NCBI GenBank assembly: GCA_028701715.1
Contig: JAQVQF010000117.1
Coordinates: 1-7,634 of the forward strand
DNA length: 7,634 nucleotides
DNA from: Eubacteriales bacterium
GTDB taxonomy: Bacteria; Bacillota; Clostridia; Oscillospirales; CAG-382
Direction: 5' to 3'
Shown here: positions 1-5,885 of the stretch, in pieces
How positions within the stretch are numbered: position 1 is the first letter of the stretch
Layout: each line of letters opens with the position of its first letter
Notes under the pieces: model-generated
Database searches by the model: none
Seen by the model: the letters and a program-made list of their open reading frames with translations, nothing else
What the model was told of the DNA's origin: nothing
Translations under genes and position numbers: made by a program

Positions 1-2
1 GC

Positions 3-800
3 AACCGCACTTCCCCCTTTGCGTTCACCGGCAATAAATTTGAATTCCGTATGCTCGGTTCGCAGGATTCGGTCGCCTGTGCCACCATGATGCTAAACAT
101 CGCGCTTGCGGACGCTCTGAGCGCTTTCGCCAACGAGCTGGAAAACGCTCCCGATTTTAACGCGGCATTGCAAAGCCTTATTAAAAAGACCTACCGCAAG
201 CATAAAAGAATTGTTTTCAACGGCAACGGATATGACGAAAACTGGCTCAGGGAGGCCTGCGAGGTGCGCGGATTGTTAAACCTGCGTTCAACCCCCGACT
301 GCCTGCCATATTACTGCCGACCTGAAAACATTGAGCTTTTCGCAATCCACAAGGTGCTCAGCGAATCGGAAATAAGGTCAAGATGCGAAATCATTCTTGA
401 AAACTATTGTAAAATCATAAACATAGAAGCTAAAACCATGTCCGATATGGTTACGCGTGCGATTCTGCCCGCCGTCAGCCGTTATGTCGGCAAACTTTGC
501 GATATCGCGGAGGCAAAGTCGGAATATATCCCGATTGAATGCCTTTCCTTTGAAAAAGAGACGATAGAAAAGCTAAGCGCTCTCACCACCGAAATTTACA
601 AACGCAATATAGAGCTTATCGATGTGCTTTCCAAAACAAGAAATCTGCCCGAGGCCGAAATACGCGCCGCCGCTTTCAAAAAGAGCGTCATACCGCTTAT
701 GGACGGGCTGCGCATTGTCGTGGACGAGGCGGAAATCCTTACGGCGAGCGATTATTGGCCTTATCCCGGTTATGCCGAGCTGATGTTCGGAGTAATATAA
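3..800 (+). CDS. glnN: Glutamine synthetase type III, C-terminal part (5' end outside window)
   Basis: This is the last 265 codons of a type III glutamine synthetase, the large (about 700-residue) form of the enzyme that makes glutamine from glutamate, ammonia and ATP in the cytoplasm. The reading frame is open from the window edge; the first complete codon is at base 3, so the ATG at 51 is internal. The opening residues NRTSPFAFTGNKFEFRM are a conserved GSIII active-site stretch ending in the substrate-binding Phe-Glu-Phe-Arg. Further on, 'LFAIHKVLSESEIRSR' and 'ILENYCKIINIEAKTM' match the helical C-terminal region specific to GSIII, and the protein ends in the usual 'YWPYPGYAELMFGV'. No frameshift or missing part is visible. 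A hairpin terminator follows 17 bases after the stop, so it is the last gene of its transcript. The family is clear; the symbol glnN is by family convention, since the N-terminal two thirds is not visible. Confidence 0.93.
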   Translation, partial: NRTSPFAFTGNKFEFRMLGSQDSVACATMMLNIALADALSAFANELENAPDFNAALQSLIKKTYRKHKRIVFNGNGYDENWLREACEVRGLLNLRSTPDCLPYYCRPENIELFAIHKVLSESEIRSRCEIILENYCKIINIEAKTMSDMVTRAILPAVSRYVGKLCDIAEAKSEYIPIECLSFEKETIEKLSALTTEIYKRNIELIDVLSKTRNLPEAEIRAAAFKKSVIPLMDGLRIVVDEAEILTASDYWPYPGYAELMFGVI

Positions 801-817
801 TAATACGATAATTTGAT

Positions 818-856
818 TTTATCCTGCGAAAATAAATATCGCAGGATAAATTTTTA
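818..856 (+). terminator. Rho-independent terminator after glutamine synthetase
   Basis: A perfect 12-bp stem (818-829 TTTATCCTGCGA with 839-850 TCGCAGGATAAA) closes a 9-base A/T loop and runs into a T-rich tail (851-855, then more T at 861-865). It separates the glutamine synthetase gene from the sigma operon. Confidence 0.88.
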
Positions 857-914
857 ATATTTTTTGTGATATTTCGTTTATGGCGTTGTCTTATATACGG
901 AAAGCGATAATTTC

Positions 915-924
915 GAGGAAAGGG
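915..924 (+). promoter_or_regulatory. Ribosome binding site that decides the sigma factor start
   Basis: GAGGAAAGGG lies 9 bases before a GTG at 934 and 12 bases before an ATG at 937, both in frame. It argues against the upstream in-frame ATG at 880, which has no purine-rich sequence in front. GTG 934 has the better spacing; ATG 937 gives the usual ECF N-terminus. The two products differ by one residue. Confidence 0.6.
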
Positions 925-936
925 ACAGCCAAGGTG

Positions 937-1425
937 ATGAGCGATTTCGAGAACATATATAAAACGTATTTTTCCGACGTTTACCGTTACTCCCTGAGTC
1001 TGACGCGCGATCATGTCAGGGCGGAGGATATAACGGAGGAGACGTTTTATCGTTCCCTGCGTTCGATCGGCTCCTTCCGCGGCGAATGCGAAATACGCGT
1101 CTGGCTTTGCCGTATCGCTAAAAATATCTGGTTAAACGAGCAAAAAGCGGCAAGCCGCTTCGACGGAGATACAGTCGCCGAGGAAATCGCGGAGGACGGT
1201 GATTTTACCGAAAATATCGCCGACAAACAAACCGCGCTTGAGATACATAAAATCCTCCACGACATTGAAGAACCGTATAAGGAGGTATTCTCGTTGCGCA
1301 TCTTCGGAGAGCTTTCCTTTAAGGATATCGCAGGGCTTTTCGGTAAAAACGAGCATTGGGCCTGCGTGACTTATCACAGAGCCAAGGAAAAAATTCAGAA
1401 TGAACTTATGTCCGGAGCCAAATAA
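937..1425 (+). CDS. RNA polymerase sigma factor, sigma-70 family, ECF type
   Basis: A 162-residue ECF sigma factor, which directs RNA polymerase to a small regulon, usually in response to envelope stress. Domain sigma-2 covers about residues 5-72: 'FENIYKTYFSDVYRYSLSLT', then the region 2 core 'AEDITEETFYRSL' (29-41) and the 2.4-like 'VWLCRIAKNIWLNEQ'. A short acidic linker follows (about 73-98). Sigma-4 covers about 100-158 and ends in a helix-turn-helix, 'LSFKDIAGLFGKNEHWACVTYHRAKEKI', typical of Firmicutes ECF factors. Length is normal for the class. The start was chosen from the ribosome binding site at 915-924; GTG 934 is an equally good choice. The anti-sigma gene starts 33 bases after the stop, so the pair is surely co-transcribed. 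ECF operons often control themselves, but I could not identify a convincing -35/-10 pair in 856-930. The subgroup and target genes cannot be told from this sequence. Confidence 0.92.
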   Translation: MSDFENIYKTYFSDVYRYSLSLTRDHVRAEDITEETFYRSLRSIGSFRGECEIRVWLCRIAKNIWLNEQKAASRFDGDTVAEEIAEDGDFTENIADKQTALEIHKILHDIEEPYKEVFSLRIFGELSFKDIAGLFGKNEHWACVTYHRAKEKIQNELMSGAK

Positions 1426-1458
1426 CGCTCTTACGGACAGGAAAGGAACGGTGTCGCG

Positions 1459-2022
1459 ATGAGCGAAATAAACTGCGGCATAATCAGAGATTTGTTGCCG
1501 CTGTATGCCGAAAACATGCTCGGCGAGGACAGCAGAAAAACCGTGGAGGAGCATCTCGCCTCCTGCGGTGAATGCAGGGAAAAATACGAACAAATGACAA
1601 GGAAGGTCGCCGTACCCGAAATAGCCAACGAGGAGGAGGCGAAACCCCTAAAAAAGTTCAGATTTCATGTGCTTTTCAATATTATCGGCTTTCCGCTGTG
1701 GCTGCCGCTGCTGCTGGCTGCCGCAATAACCGTACTGTCCTTATTCTTCAGCTTATGGGTTACGGTTATTTGCCTTTGGTGCGTGCCGATAAGCTGCGGA
1801 GCGTCGGCGGTCGCCTGCATCATCGGCAGTATTGTGGATCTTACACACGGATATTTAGGTAATACCCTTATTTTATTGGGAGGCTTCTTTACCGCGGGCG
1901 GTATAGCGATATTATCATATTTCGGCTGTTTGTGGCTTACCAAAAAATTTGTATTCATGTCATCATATTTGACAGGCAGGCTTGCCCGATTATTCGGAAA
2001 GGGGAAAAAACATAATGACTAA
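1459..2022 (+). CDS. Membrane anti-sigma factor: zinc-finger (zf-HC2/ZAS) domain fused to DUF1700-like membrane domain
   Basis: A 187-residue protein expected to bind the sigma factor encoded just upstream and hold it at the membrane. The cytoplasmic N-terminus is an anti-sigma zinc finger: Cys6 in 'INCGIIRDLLPLYAENML', then His32-x3-Cys36-x2-Cys39 in 'EHLASCGECREKYEQ'. This is the standard H-x3-C-x2-C ZAS signature. After a charged linker (about 45-68), residues about 70-160 form hydrophobic segments (roughly 72-105, 108-128 and 134-160). The pattern 'GFPLWLPLLLAAAITVLSLF' and the closing 'FGCLWLTKKF' resemble, from memory, the C-terminal membrane part of DUF1700 proteins. Those normally pair with DUF4097 proteins, as here. 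The tail is basic. ATG 1459 follows GGAAAGGA (1440-1447) at a slightly long spacing. The stop overlaps the next gene by 8 bases, suggesting translational coupling. The anti-sigma role is well supported by motif and position; the DUF1700 likeness is less certain. Confidence 0.88.
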   Translation: MSEINCGIIRDLLPLYAENMLGEDSRKTVEEHLASCGECREKYEQMTRKVAVPEIANEEEAKPLKKFRFHVLFNIIGFPLWLPLLLAAAITVLSLFFSLWVTVICLWCVPISCGASAVACIIGSIVDLTHGYLGNTLILLGGFFTAGGIAILSYFGCLWLTKKFVFMSSYLTGRLARLFGKGKKHND

Positions 2023-2929
2023 AACAGTAAAGCTGCTTATTATAATAGCTTCGGCGGCGGTTATATTGGGACTTATATTAGGTGCGGCGGGATTTTTTAT
2101 ATTCGGAATAGACAGAGAACCGCTCGAGGAGTTTAACAAAAGCTATGACGCCGCAATTACCGGAATTTATATCGACGTGGATATAGCCGATGTCAGGATA
2201 TACAAAACCGAAGGTGATAAAATAGAGGTCGCCTATTACGACAACGACAATAACTATTTTACCCTTGAGGAACGCGACAGCGAGCTGCATATAAAAAGAA
2301 AAAGCCCCCTGTACTGGTTCGGCAGCCTCAACTGGTTCGGCTCCGGTATTAAATATGAGCTTGAGATCGGTATACCGGAAAGCTTTTACGGTACTCTTTG
2401 GATCGAAAGCGATGTCGGGGATATAAAGGTCACCGAACTGACGCTGACGGATTGCAAGCTTTCCTCGTCCACAGGGAATATTGACTGCGAATCGGTCATA
2501 TGTTCCGAAAGCTTCAGCGCTTCGGTAAGCACAGGAAAAATATCGATAACGTCTGTCACGGCAAAAACAATAACCGCCAAGTCCAATACCGGGAATATCA
2601 ACGGGAAATCGATCATATGTTCCGAACGCTTTAATGCCTCTTTAAACACCGGGAGTATATCGATAACGGATATAGAAGCGAAAAGCATAACCGCTTGCTC
2701 CGATACCGGGGGCATTAAAATCAAACGCATGACCGTTTCGGAATCCATATATCTTGAAACAGACACGGGAGACATCTACGGCAGCGTGACCGACGGGATA
2801 GGCAATTACACCATAGCCAGCGACACCGATGTCGGCGACAACAATCTGCCCGGGAATCTGACCGGCGGAAGTAAAAAGCTTGAGGTTTATACGGATACGG
2901 GCGATATCGAATTCGATTTCAACAAATAG
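2015..2929 (+). CDS. Membrane-anchored DUF4097-type beta-strand repeat protein
   Basis: A 304-residue protein with one N-terminal membrane segment (about residues 5-32) and an outside domain made of short beta-strand repeats of DUF4097 type. Each turn carries a [S/N/D]-T-G-x-I signature: 'STGNID', 'STGKIS', 'NTGNIN', 'NTGSIS', 'DTGGIK', 'DTGDIY' and a last 'DTGDIEF' near residue 294. The first part, 'GIYIDVDIADVRIYKTEGDKIEV', is the usual opening strand pattern, and aromatic residues cluster at about 98-106 (YWFGSLNWFG). DUF4097 domains are known in LiaX-like envelope-stress proteins and in proteins encoded beside DUF1700 or anti-sigma genes; a sensing or effector role here is inferred. ATG 2015 lies inside the end of the anti-sigma gene (8-base overlap), with AGGGG at 2000-2004, 10 bases upstream. 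An in-frame TTG at 1982 is less likely. The gene contains a 117-bp internal duplication (2465-2698). Confidence 0.85.
   Translation: MTKTVKLLIIIASAAVILGLILGAAGFFIFGIDREPLEEFNKSYDAAITGIYIDVDIADVRIYKTEGDKIEVAYYDNDNNYFTLEERDSELHIKRKSPLYWFGSLNWFGSGIKYELEIGIPESFYGTLWIESDVGDIKVTELTLTDCKLSSSTGNIDCESVICSESFSASVSTGKISITSVTAKTITAKSNTGNINGKSIICSERFNASLNTGSISITDIEAKSITACSDTGGIKIKRMTVSESIYLETDTGDIYGSVTDGIGNYTIASDTDVGDNNLPGNLTGGSKKLEVYTDTGDIEFDFNK
2465..2698 (+). repeat. Tandem internal repeat, two 117-bp (39-codon) units, with a diverged third
   Basis: Two adjacent units (2465-2581 and 2582-2698) keep the same order of motifs: STGNI / VICSESF / STGKISIT in the first and NTGNI / IICSERF / NTGSISIT in the second. 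DNA identity is strong locally: CATATGTTCCGAA occurs at 2497-2509 and 2614-2626, exactly 117 bases apart, and ATATCGATAACG also recurs. A third, diverged unit starts at 2699 (SDTGGI). The DUF4097 domain has grown here by in-frame duplication. Confidence 0.85.
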
Positions 2930-3005
2930 ACTGTTGGAAAATGTTCCGTGTAATCATATAAACCGATGAAATAATACCGAAAACAAAAATACCGATAATA
3001 ACATT

Positions 3006-3045
3006 AATACCGCCTGCCCGTAAAAACGGCGGGTGGTATTTTTTT
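3006..3045 (+). terminator. Rho-independent terminator of the sigma operon
   Basis: A 13-bp stem with two G-T pairs (3006-3018 AATACCGCCTGCC with 3028-3040 GGCGGGTGGTATT) closes a 9-base loop and is followed by a run of T through 3045. It lies 76 bases after the DUF4097 stop. Confidence 0.88.
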
Positions 3046-3232
3046 ACGGAAAGTCCGTTGTTAAATATTCAACATTGGGTGTTTTAATAAAAACATCAAC
3101 CCGGACGGATGGGGTTTTTCCATATCCGAATATGTGGCTGACGGATGGCTTAAAGATTGTTTTGTAAAGTTAATCAAGCCTCCCCGCGGGTGCGGACATT
3201 AAAGCGGCGCTTCTTCAGACGTAAACAATGTC
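3046..3232. other. Intergenic stretch without a supported gene
   Basis: Between the operon terminator and the next promoter region I see no gene. A + strand frame is open from 3065 to a TAA at 3197-3199 and reads partly protein-like (NPDGWGFSISEYVADGWLKD), but it has no ATG, GTG or TTG with a ribosome binding site. A weak 5-bp hairpin followed by T (3098-3102 with 3112-3116) and a short direct repeat GACGGATGG (3104-3112, 3140-3148) lie inside it. Confidence 0.5.
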
Positions 3233-3279
3233 GAAAAATCTGATTTAATTGTTAAAAAGATTGAAAAATCTATTTAATT
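3233..3279 (+). repeat. Direct repeat upstream of and overlapping the phosphatase promoter
   Basis: GAAAAATCTGATTTAATT (3233-3250) recurs as GAAAAATCTATTTAATT (3263-3279), differing by a single missing base, with starts 30 bases apart (about three helical turns). The second copy overlaps the -35 box and spacer of the promoter. It could be a pair of regulator sites on one DNA face, or a small duplication in A/T-rich DNA. Confidence 0.6.
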
Positions 3280-3289
3280 ATGATACACT
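3261..3289 (+). promoter_or_regulatory. Sigma-A-like promoter of the prepilin-phosphatase gene
   Basis: TTGAAA (3261-3266), a 17-base spacer, and TACACT (3284-3289) preceded by TGA, an extended -10. Transcription should start near 3296, giving a leader of about 20 bases. A strong ribosome binding site GGGAGGT (3303-3309) lies 7 bases before ATG 3317. A 7-bp inverted repeat, TTGAAAA (3261-3267) and TTTTCAA (3291-3297), brackets the promoter. Confidence 0.75.
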
Positions 3290-3316
3290 GTTTTCAAACC
3301 AAGGGAGGTAAGCTTA

Positions 3317-5773
3317 ATGAAATACGGAATTTGCAAGAAAAAAGCTTTTACTATCGTTGAACTCGTAATCGTCATAGCCGTTATAGCCATACTTGCGTCG
3401 GTGCTGATACCCACGTTCTCCGGTGTTATTGAAAACGCCAATTATTCGTCGGCATTTCAACAGGCGATGAATGAATATAAGAATGACAGCTATTACTATA
3501 TGTCCCTCGGTTATGGTCAGGGGGTCCCCGACGGCACGGTTTATGAGGCTGACGGGTATTATTTCAAAGCCCAAGAGGGCGGACTGATAAATATTACACT
3601 TGATGAATATGAGACATTATGTACAGGTGTAATTAAAAATGTAATCTTCCTTATTGCCGATGGCGGCGGTTACGATAATCTAACTCTTGCCGAGCAAGTA
3701 AAAGAGGAATTATTGAATCGCGATATAAATAAAATTTCCGGTGCTAAAACAGAAATAACAACAAATACAATAACCGGTGAGATCCACACGGGTACATATC
3801 TTTTGGATTATCTCGTCGGATCGGCGAACACATTGCTCCCCACTACACATGGTTCATATAGCGGAATTGATAACATACATAAAGCGTATATTACGGATTC
3901 CTCTGCTGCGGGTACGGCGCTTTCCAGCGGATATAAAACAATATATTGCTATGCCGGTATCGATAGCGAAAAAAATCCTCGCGCATCACTTACCGAGCTT
4001 GCAAAGATGAACGGAAAATCAACCGGGATTGTTTCCACCAAAAGCTTTGCGGATGCGACTCCTCTCGCTTATTTAACGGCTCACTCGATTTACCGATATG
4101 AATATCATGATAATGCAATTCAATCGGTTTTAGCGGATGTTGACGTTGCTATTTTTGAAGGAACTTATTACGGAGATTTATACGGTACTATAAACGCTTC
4201 CGATTCCGCTTACTCCGCAGATTTTATTTTTAATCAAGGTTATGAGCTCATCGACGGCACTAATAATATTGCCTCGCTTAATAAAATCGGAACAGCTGCC
4301 GATAAAGCATACCTTGAAGCTATCGTTAACGGCAGCCGTAAAGTCACCAAGCTTTGGGGACCTATGTTGGGAATCAGGAATTCAGGCGGCACGCCCGCCG
4401 CTTTTGATACGGCTGCAGATTTGATTAGCTATGATATATACGGCGAAGACGCCGATATTGCGATTGCCAATCAGCCTTCCCTTAAGCTTATGACTCAAGC
4501 CGCACTAAAGGTGCTTGAAAACGGCAACAATCCCAACGGCTTCTTTATTATGATTGAAAGCGGCTGCTTGGATAATGCCGCCGAAGGCGGCAATCTGCGC
4601 GAGACAATCGGTGAATATTTAGCCTTTGATGAAACATTTGCTTATTGTGTTCAATGGGCAAAGGATCACGGCGACAATACCTTGGTTATTGCTTGTTCTG
4701 ATCATGACAGCGGCGGATTTTATGGTATTGAAGATAATTTGGATGAAATTGTTGACGCTCTTATTACCGGAACTATAAAAGCTAAAGTAGGTTCCGGTAA
4801 ATCGGATCAGGTTGTGGGAAAGCTTGTTAACTATTCCTCATGGAAAACATTGCTTACAAACGCCGGATATAATTCCGCAAGCATGGGTATTCATAGTGGC
4901 CATACCGATATGTGCATACCTGTTTCCATGTATTGCCCCGCAACAATTAAAAACATAATACTTAAAAATATGGGATTACCTACAAGCGGTGATGAAAGCA
5001 CGATTCGTACCGGAACCTCACTTTATTATGTGGGAAATTCCAACCAGGATGCGAATGGCGTACCTATTTCCGGATCAAATGGAGTCCCGCAATACCGCTC
5101 AGCCGCTTTGAACAGTGATTACATTATAGAAAACACAGATATTGCCCATGCCATCGCAAAGATAGCCAATATGGGAAGCCTTGATGTTGCAACCTCTAAA
5201 CTCTTTGTAAAAGCTGGAAGCTATACGAGCGACGGTTCATCGGCAACCGGTACGCTTTCAGGTATTTTCGGAAACGGTACAATTACAATTGATACCGATA
5301 ACAGGAAGTCTCAATATTCATGGTACTATCCAATGACATTCAGTTTAGGTACGATTAACACCGCTCGTAATACAATTACTTATAACGACGGTACACAATT
5401 TACAAAGATAGGTAATTTTCAGCCGAGAACAATTTACGCATTGAATGCGATTTCGGGTACGGCAATGACCACGGCTGCGTCCGGTTCGTTATTCTTACCG
5501 CAAAGTGTTCTTATTGAAAGCAACCTTGCTTATGCGGTAAACTTTACAACGGAAACAAAGCACGAATATTTAACTTCTTTAACCATACCGGTCAATTCAG
5601 ATACATTTACTCTTCCAAATAAAACCTTACCGCAATTATACGGTGGTGTCGGTAAGACAATAACTTCTTTCACGTTGAACGGAAAAACATACAGCCCGGG
5701 GCAAACGGTTGATACAAATGAAATCTTTTCTGACGGAAACACCGTAACTTTCTCATTTACCGTCGGTAATTAA
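3317..5773 (+). CDS. Surface alkaline phosphatase with type IV prepilin-like N-terminus
   Basis: An 818-residue fusion. Residues 1-40 form a prepilin leader: basic 'KKK', cleavage expected between Ala10 and Phe11, Glu at mature position 5 (Glu15), then a hydrophobic helix to about residue 33. About 34-104 is a short pseudopilin-like linker. About 105-620 is a PhoA-type phosphomonoesterase. Visible PhoA equivalents are Asp115 (Asp51), nucleophile Ser195 in 'TDSSAAGTAL' (Ser102), Asp246 and Thr248 (Asp153, Thr155), Arg260 (Arg166), Glu414 and Asp419 (Glu322, Asp327), Asp462-His463 (Asp369-His370) and His529 in 'GHTDMCIPV' (His412). The position of Zn1 ligand His331 is Glu423. The rest (about 630-818) is beta-rich and unrecognised; there is no sortase signal. 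The role would be releasing phosphate from organic esters outside the cell, held in the membrane or a pilus-like fibre by the pilin helix. It has its own promoter and terminator. The phosphatase part looks more A/T-rich than its neighbours. Confidence 0.9.
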   Translation: MKYGICKKKAFTIVELVIVIAVIAILASVLIPTFSGVIENANYSSAFQQAMNEYKNDSYYYMSLGYGQGVPDGTVYEADGYYFKAQEGGLINITLDEYETLCTGVIKNVIFLIADGGGYDNLTLAEQVKEELLNRDINKISGAKTEITTNTITGEIHTGTYLLDYLVGSANTLLPTTHGSYSGIDNIHKAYITDSSAAGTALSSGYKTIYCYAGIDSEKNPRASLTELAKMNGKSTGIVSTKSFADATPLAYLTAHSIYRYEYHDNAIQSVLADVDVAIFEGTYYGDLYGTINASDSAYSADFIFNQGYELIDGTNNIASLNKIGTAADKAYLEAIVNGSRKVTKLWGPMLGIRNSGGTPAAFDTAADLISYDIYGEDADIAIANQPSLKLMTQAALKVLENGNNPNGFFIMIESGCLDNAAEGGNLRETIGEYLAFDETFAYCVQWAKDHGDNTLVIACSDHDSGGFYGIEDNLDEIVDALITGTIKAKVGSGKSDQVVGKLVNYSSWKTLLTNAGYNSASMGIHSGHTDMCIPVSMYCPATIKNIILKNMGLPTSGDESTIRTGTSLYYVGNSNQDANGVPISGSNGVPQYRSAALNSDYIIENTDIAHAIAKIANMGSLDVATSKLFVKAGSYTSDGSSATGTLSGIFGNGTITIDTDNRKSQYSWYYPMTFSLGTINTARNTITYNDGTQFTKIGNFQPRTIYALNAISGTAMTTAASGSLFLPQSVLIESNLAYAVNFTTETKHEYLTSLTIPVNSDTFTLPNKTLPQLYGGVGKTITSFTLNGKTYSPGQTVDTNEIFSDGNTVTFSFTVGN

Positions 5774-5799
5774 AAACAAGCTTACCGTTTTTTATTTTT
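5764..5799 (+). terminator. Probable rho-independent terminator after the phosphatase gene
   Basis: A 6-bp stem CGGTAA (5764-5769) with TTACCG (5782-5787) encloses a 12-base loop and is followed by GTTTTTTATTTTT. The 5' arm overlaps the last codons. The stem is short and the loop long, but the T-tract is good. Confidence 0.55.
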
Positions 5800-5816
5800 A
5801 AATCATTAAAAAAACA

Positions 5817-5845
5817 TTGAAAGAGCGGGATTTCTGTGATATACT
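5817..5845 (+). promoter_or_regulatory. Sigma-A-like promoter of the DUF4855 gene
   Basis: TTGAAA (5817-5822), a 17-base spacer, and TATACT (5840-5845) preceded by TGA (extended -10). Transcription should start near 5852, about 34 bases before ATG 5886, with GGAGGA (5872-5877) 8 bases before the start. The design is nearly identical to the promoter at 3261-3289; both share TGATAYACTG. Confidence 0.8.
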
Positions 5846-5861
5846 GCACACAAATCCCGCT
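5824..5861. promoter_or_regulatory. Inverted repeat around the -10 box, candidate operator
   Basis: AGCGGGATTT (5824-5833) and AAATCCCGCT (5852-5861) are perfect 10-bp inverted arms separated by 18 bases. They lie in the spacer and at the expected transcription start, so the -10 box sits between them and a bound repressor would block it. The alternative, a terminator for the upstream gene, is weaker because the loop is long and only TTT follows. Confidence 0.55.
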
Positions 5862-5885
5862 TTCTGCATACGGAGGAATATTTTT

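Noticed and set aside
856..934. Autoregulated ECF-type or sigma-A promoter for the sigma operon
   Set aside because: TTGTGA (864-869) and TATATA (892-897) are 22 bases apart, and no clear AAC/CGTC pair is present. A promoter must exist nearby, but I cannot place it.
880..936. Upstream in-frame ATG at 880 as start of the sigma factor
   Set aside because: It would add 'ALSYIRKAIISRKGTAKV', which does not fit ECF N-termini, and no ribosome binding site precedes it; GAGGAAAGGG at 915-924 points to 934 or 937.
1132..1593. Long - strand open frame across the sigma/anti-sigma genes
   Set aside because: It lies opposite two well-recognised genes, shows no family pattern of its own and has no plausible ribosome binding site; it is a shadow of their codon use.
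2386..2775. - strand open frame with repeated 'FPV' motifs in the DUF4097 gene
   Set aside because: Its repeats are only the complement of the STG repeats of the real protein.
3098..3120. Second terminator-like hairpin with T-run
   Set aside because: The stem is only 5 bp with a 9-base loop, and a much stronger terminator lies 60 bases upstream.
5824..5866. The palindrome at 5824-5861 as terminator of the phosphatase gene
   Set aside because: The loop is 18 bases, only three T follow, and a promoter lies within it; a better T-tract hairpin is at 5764-5799.
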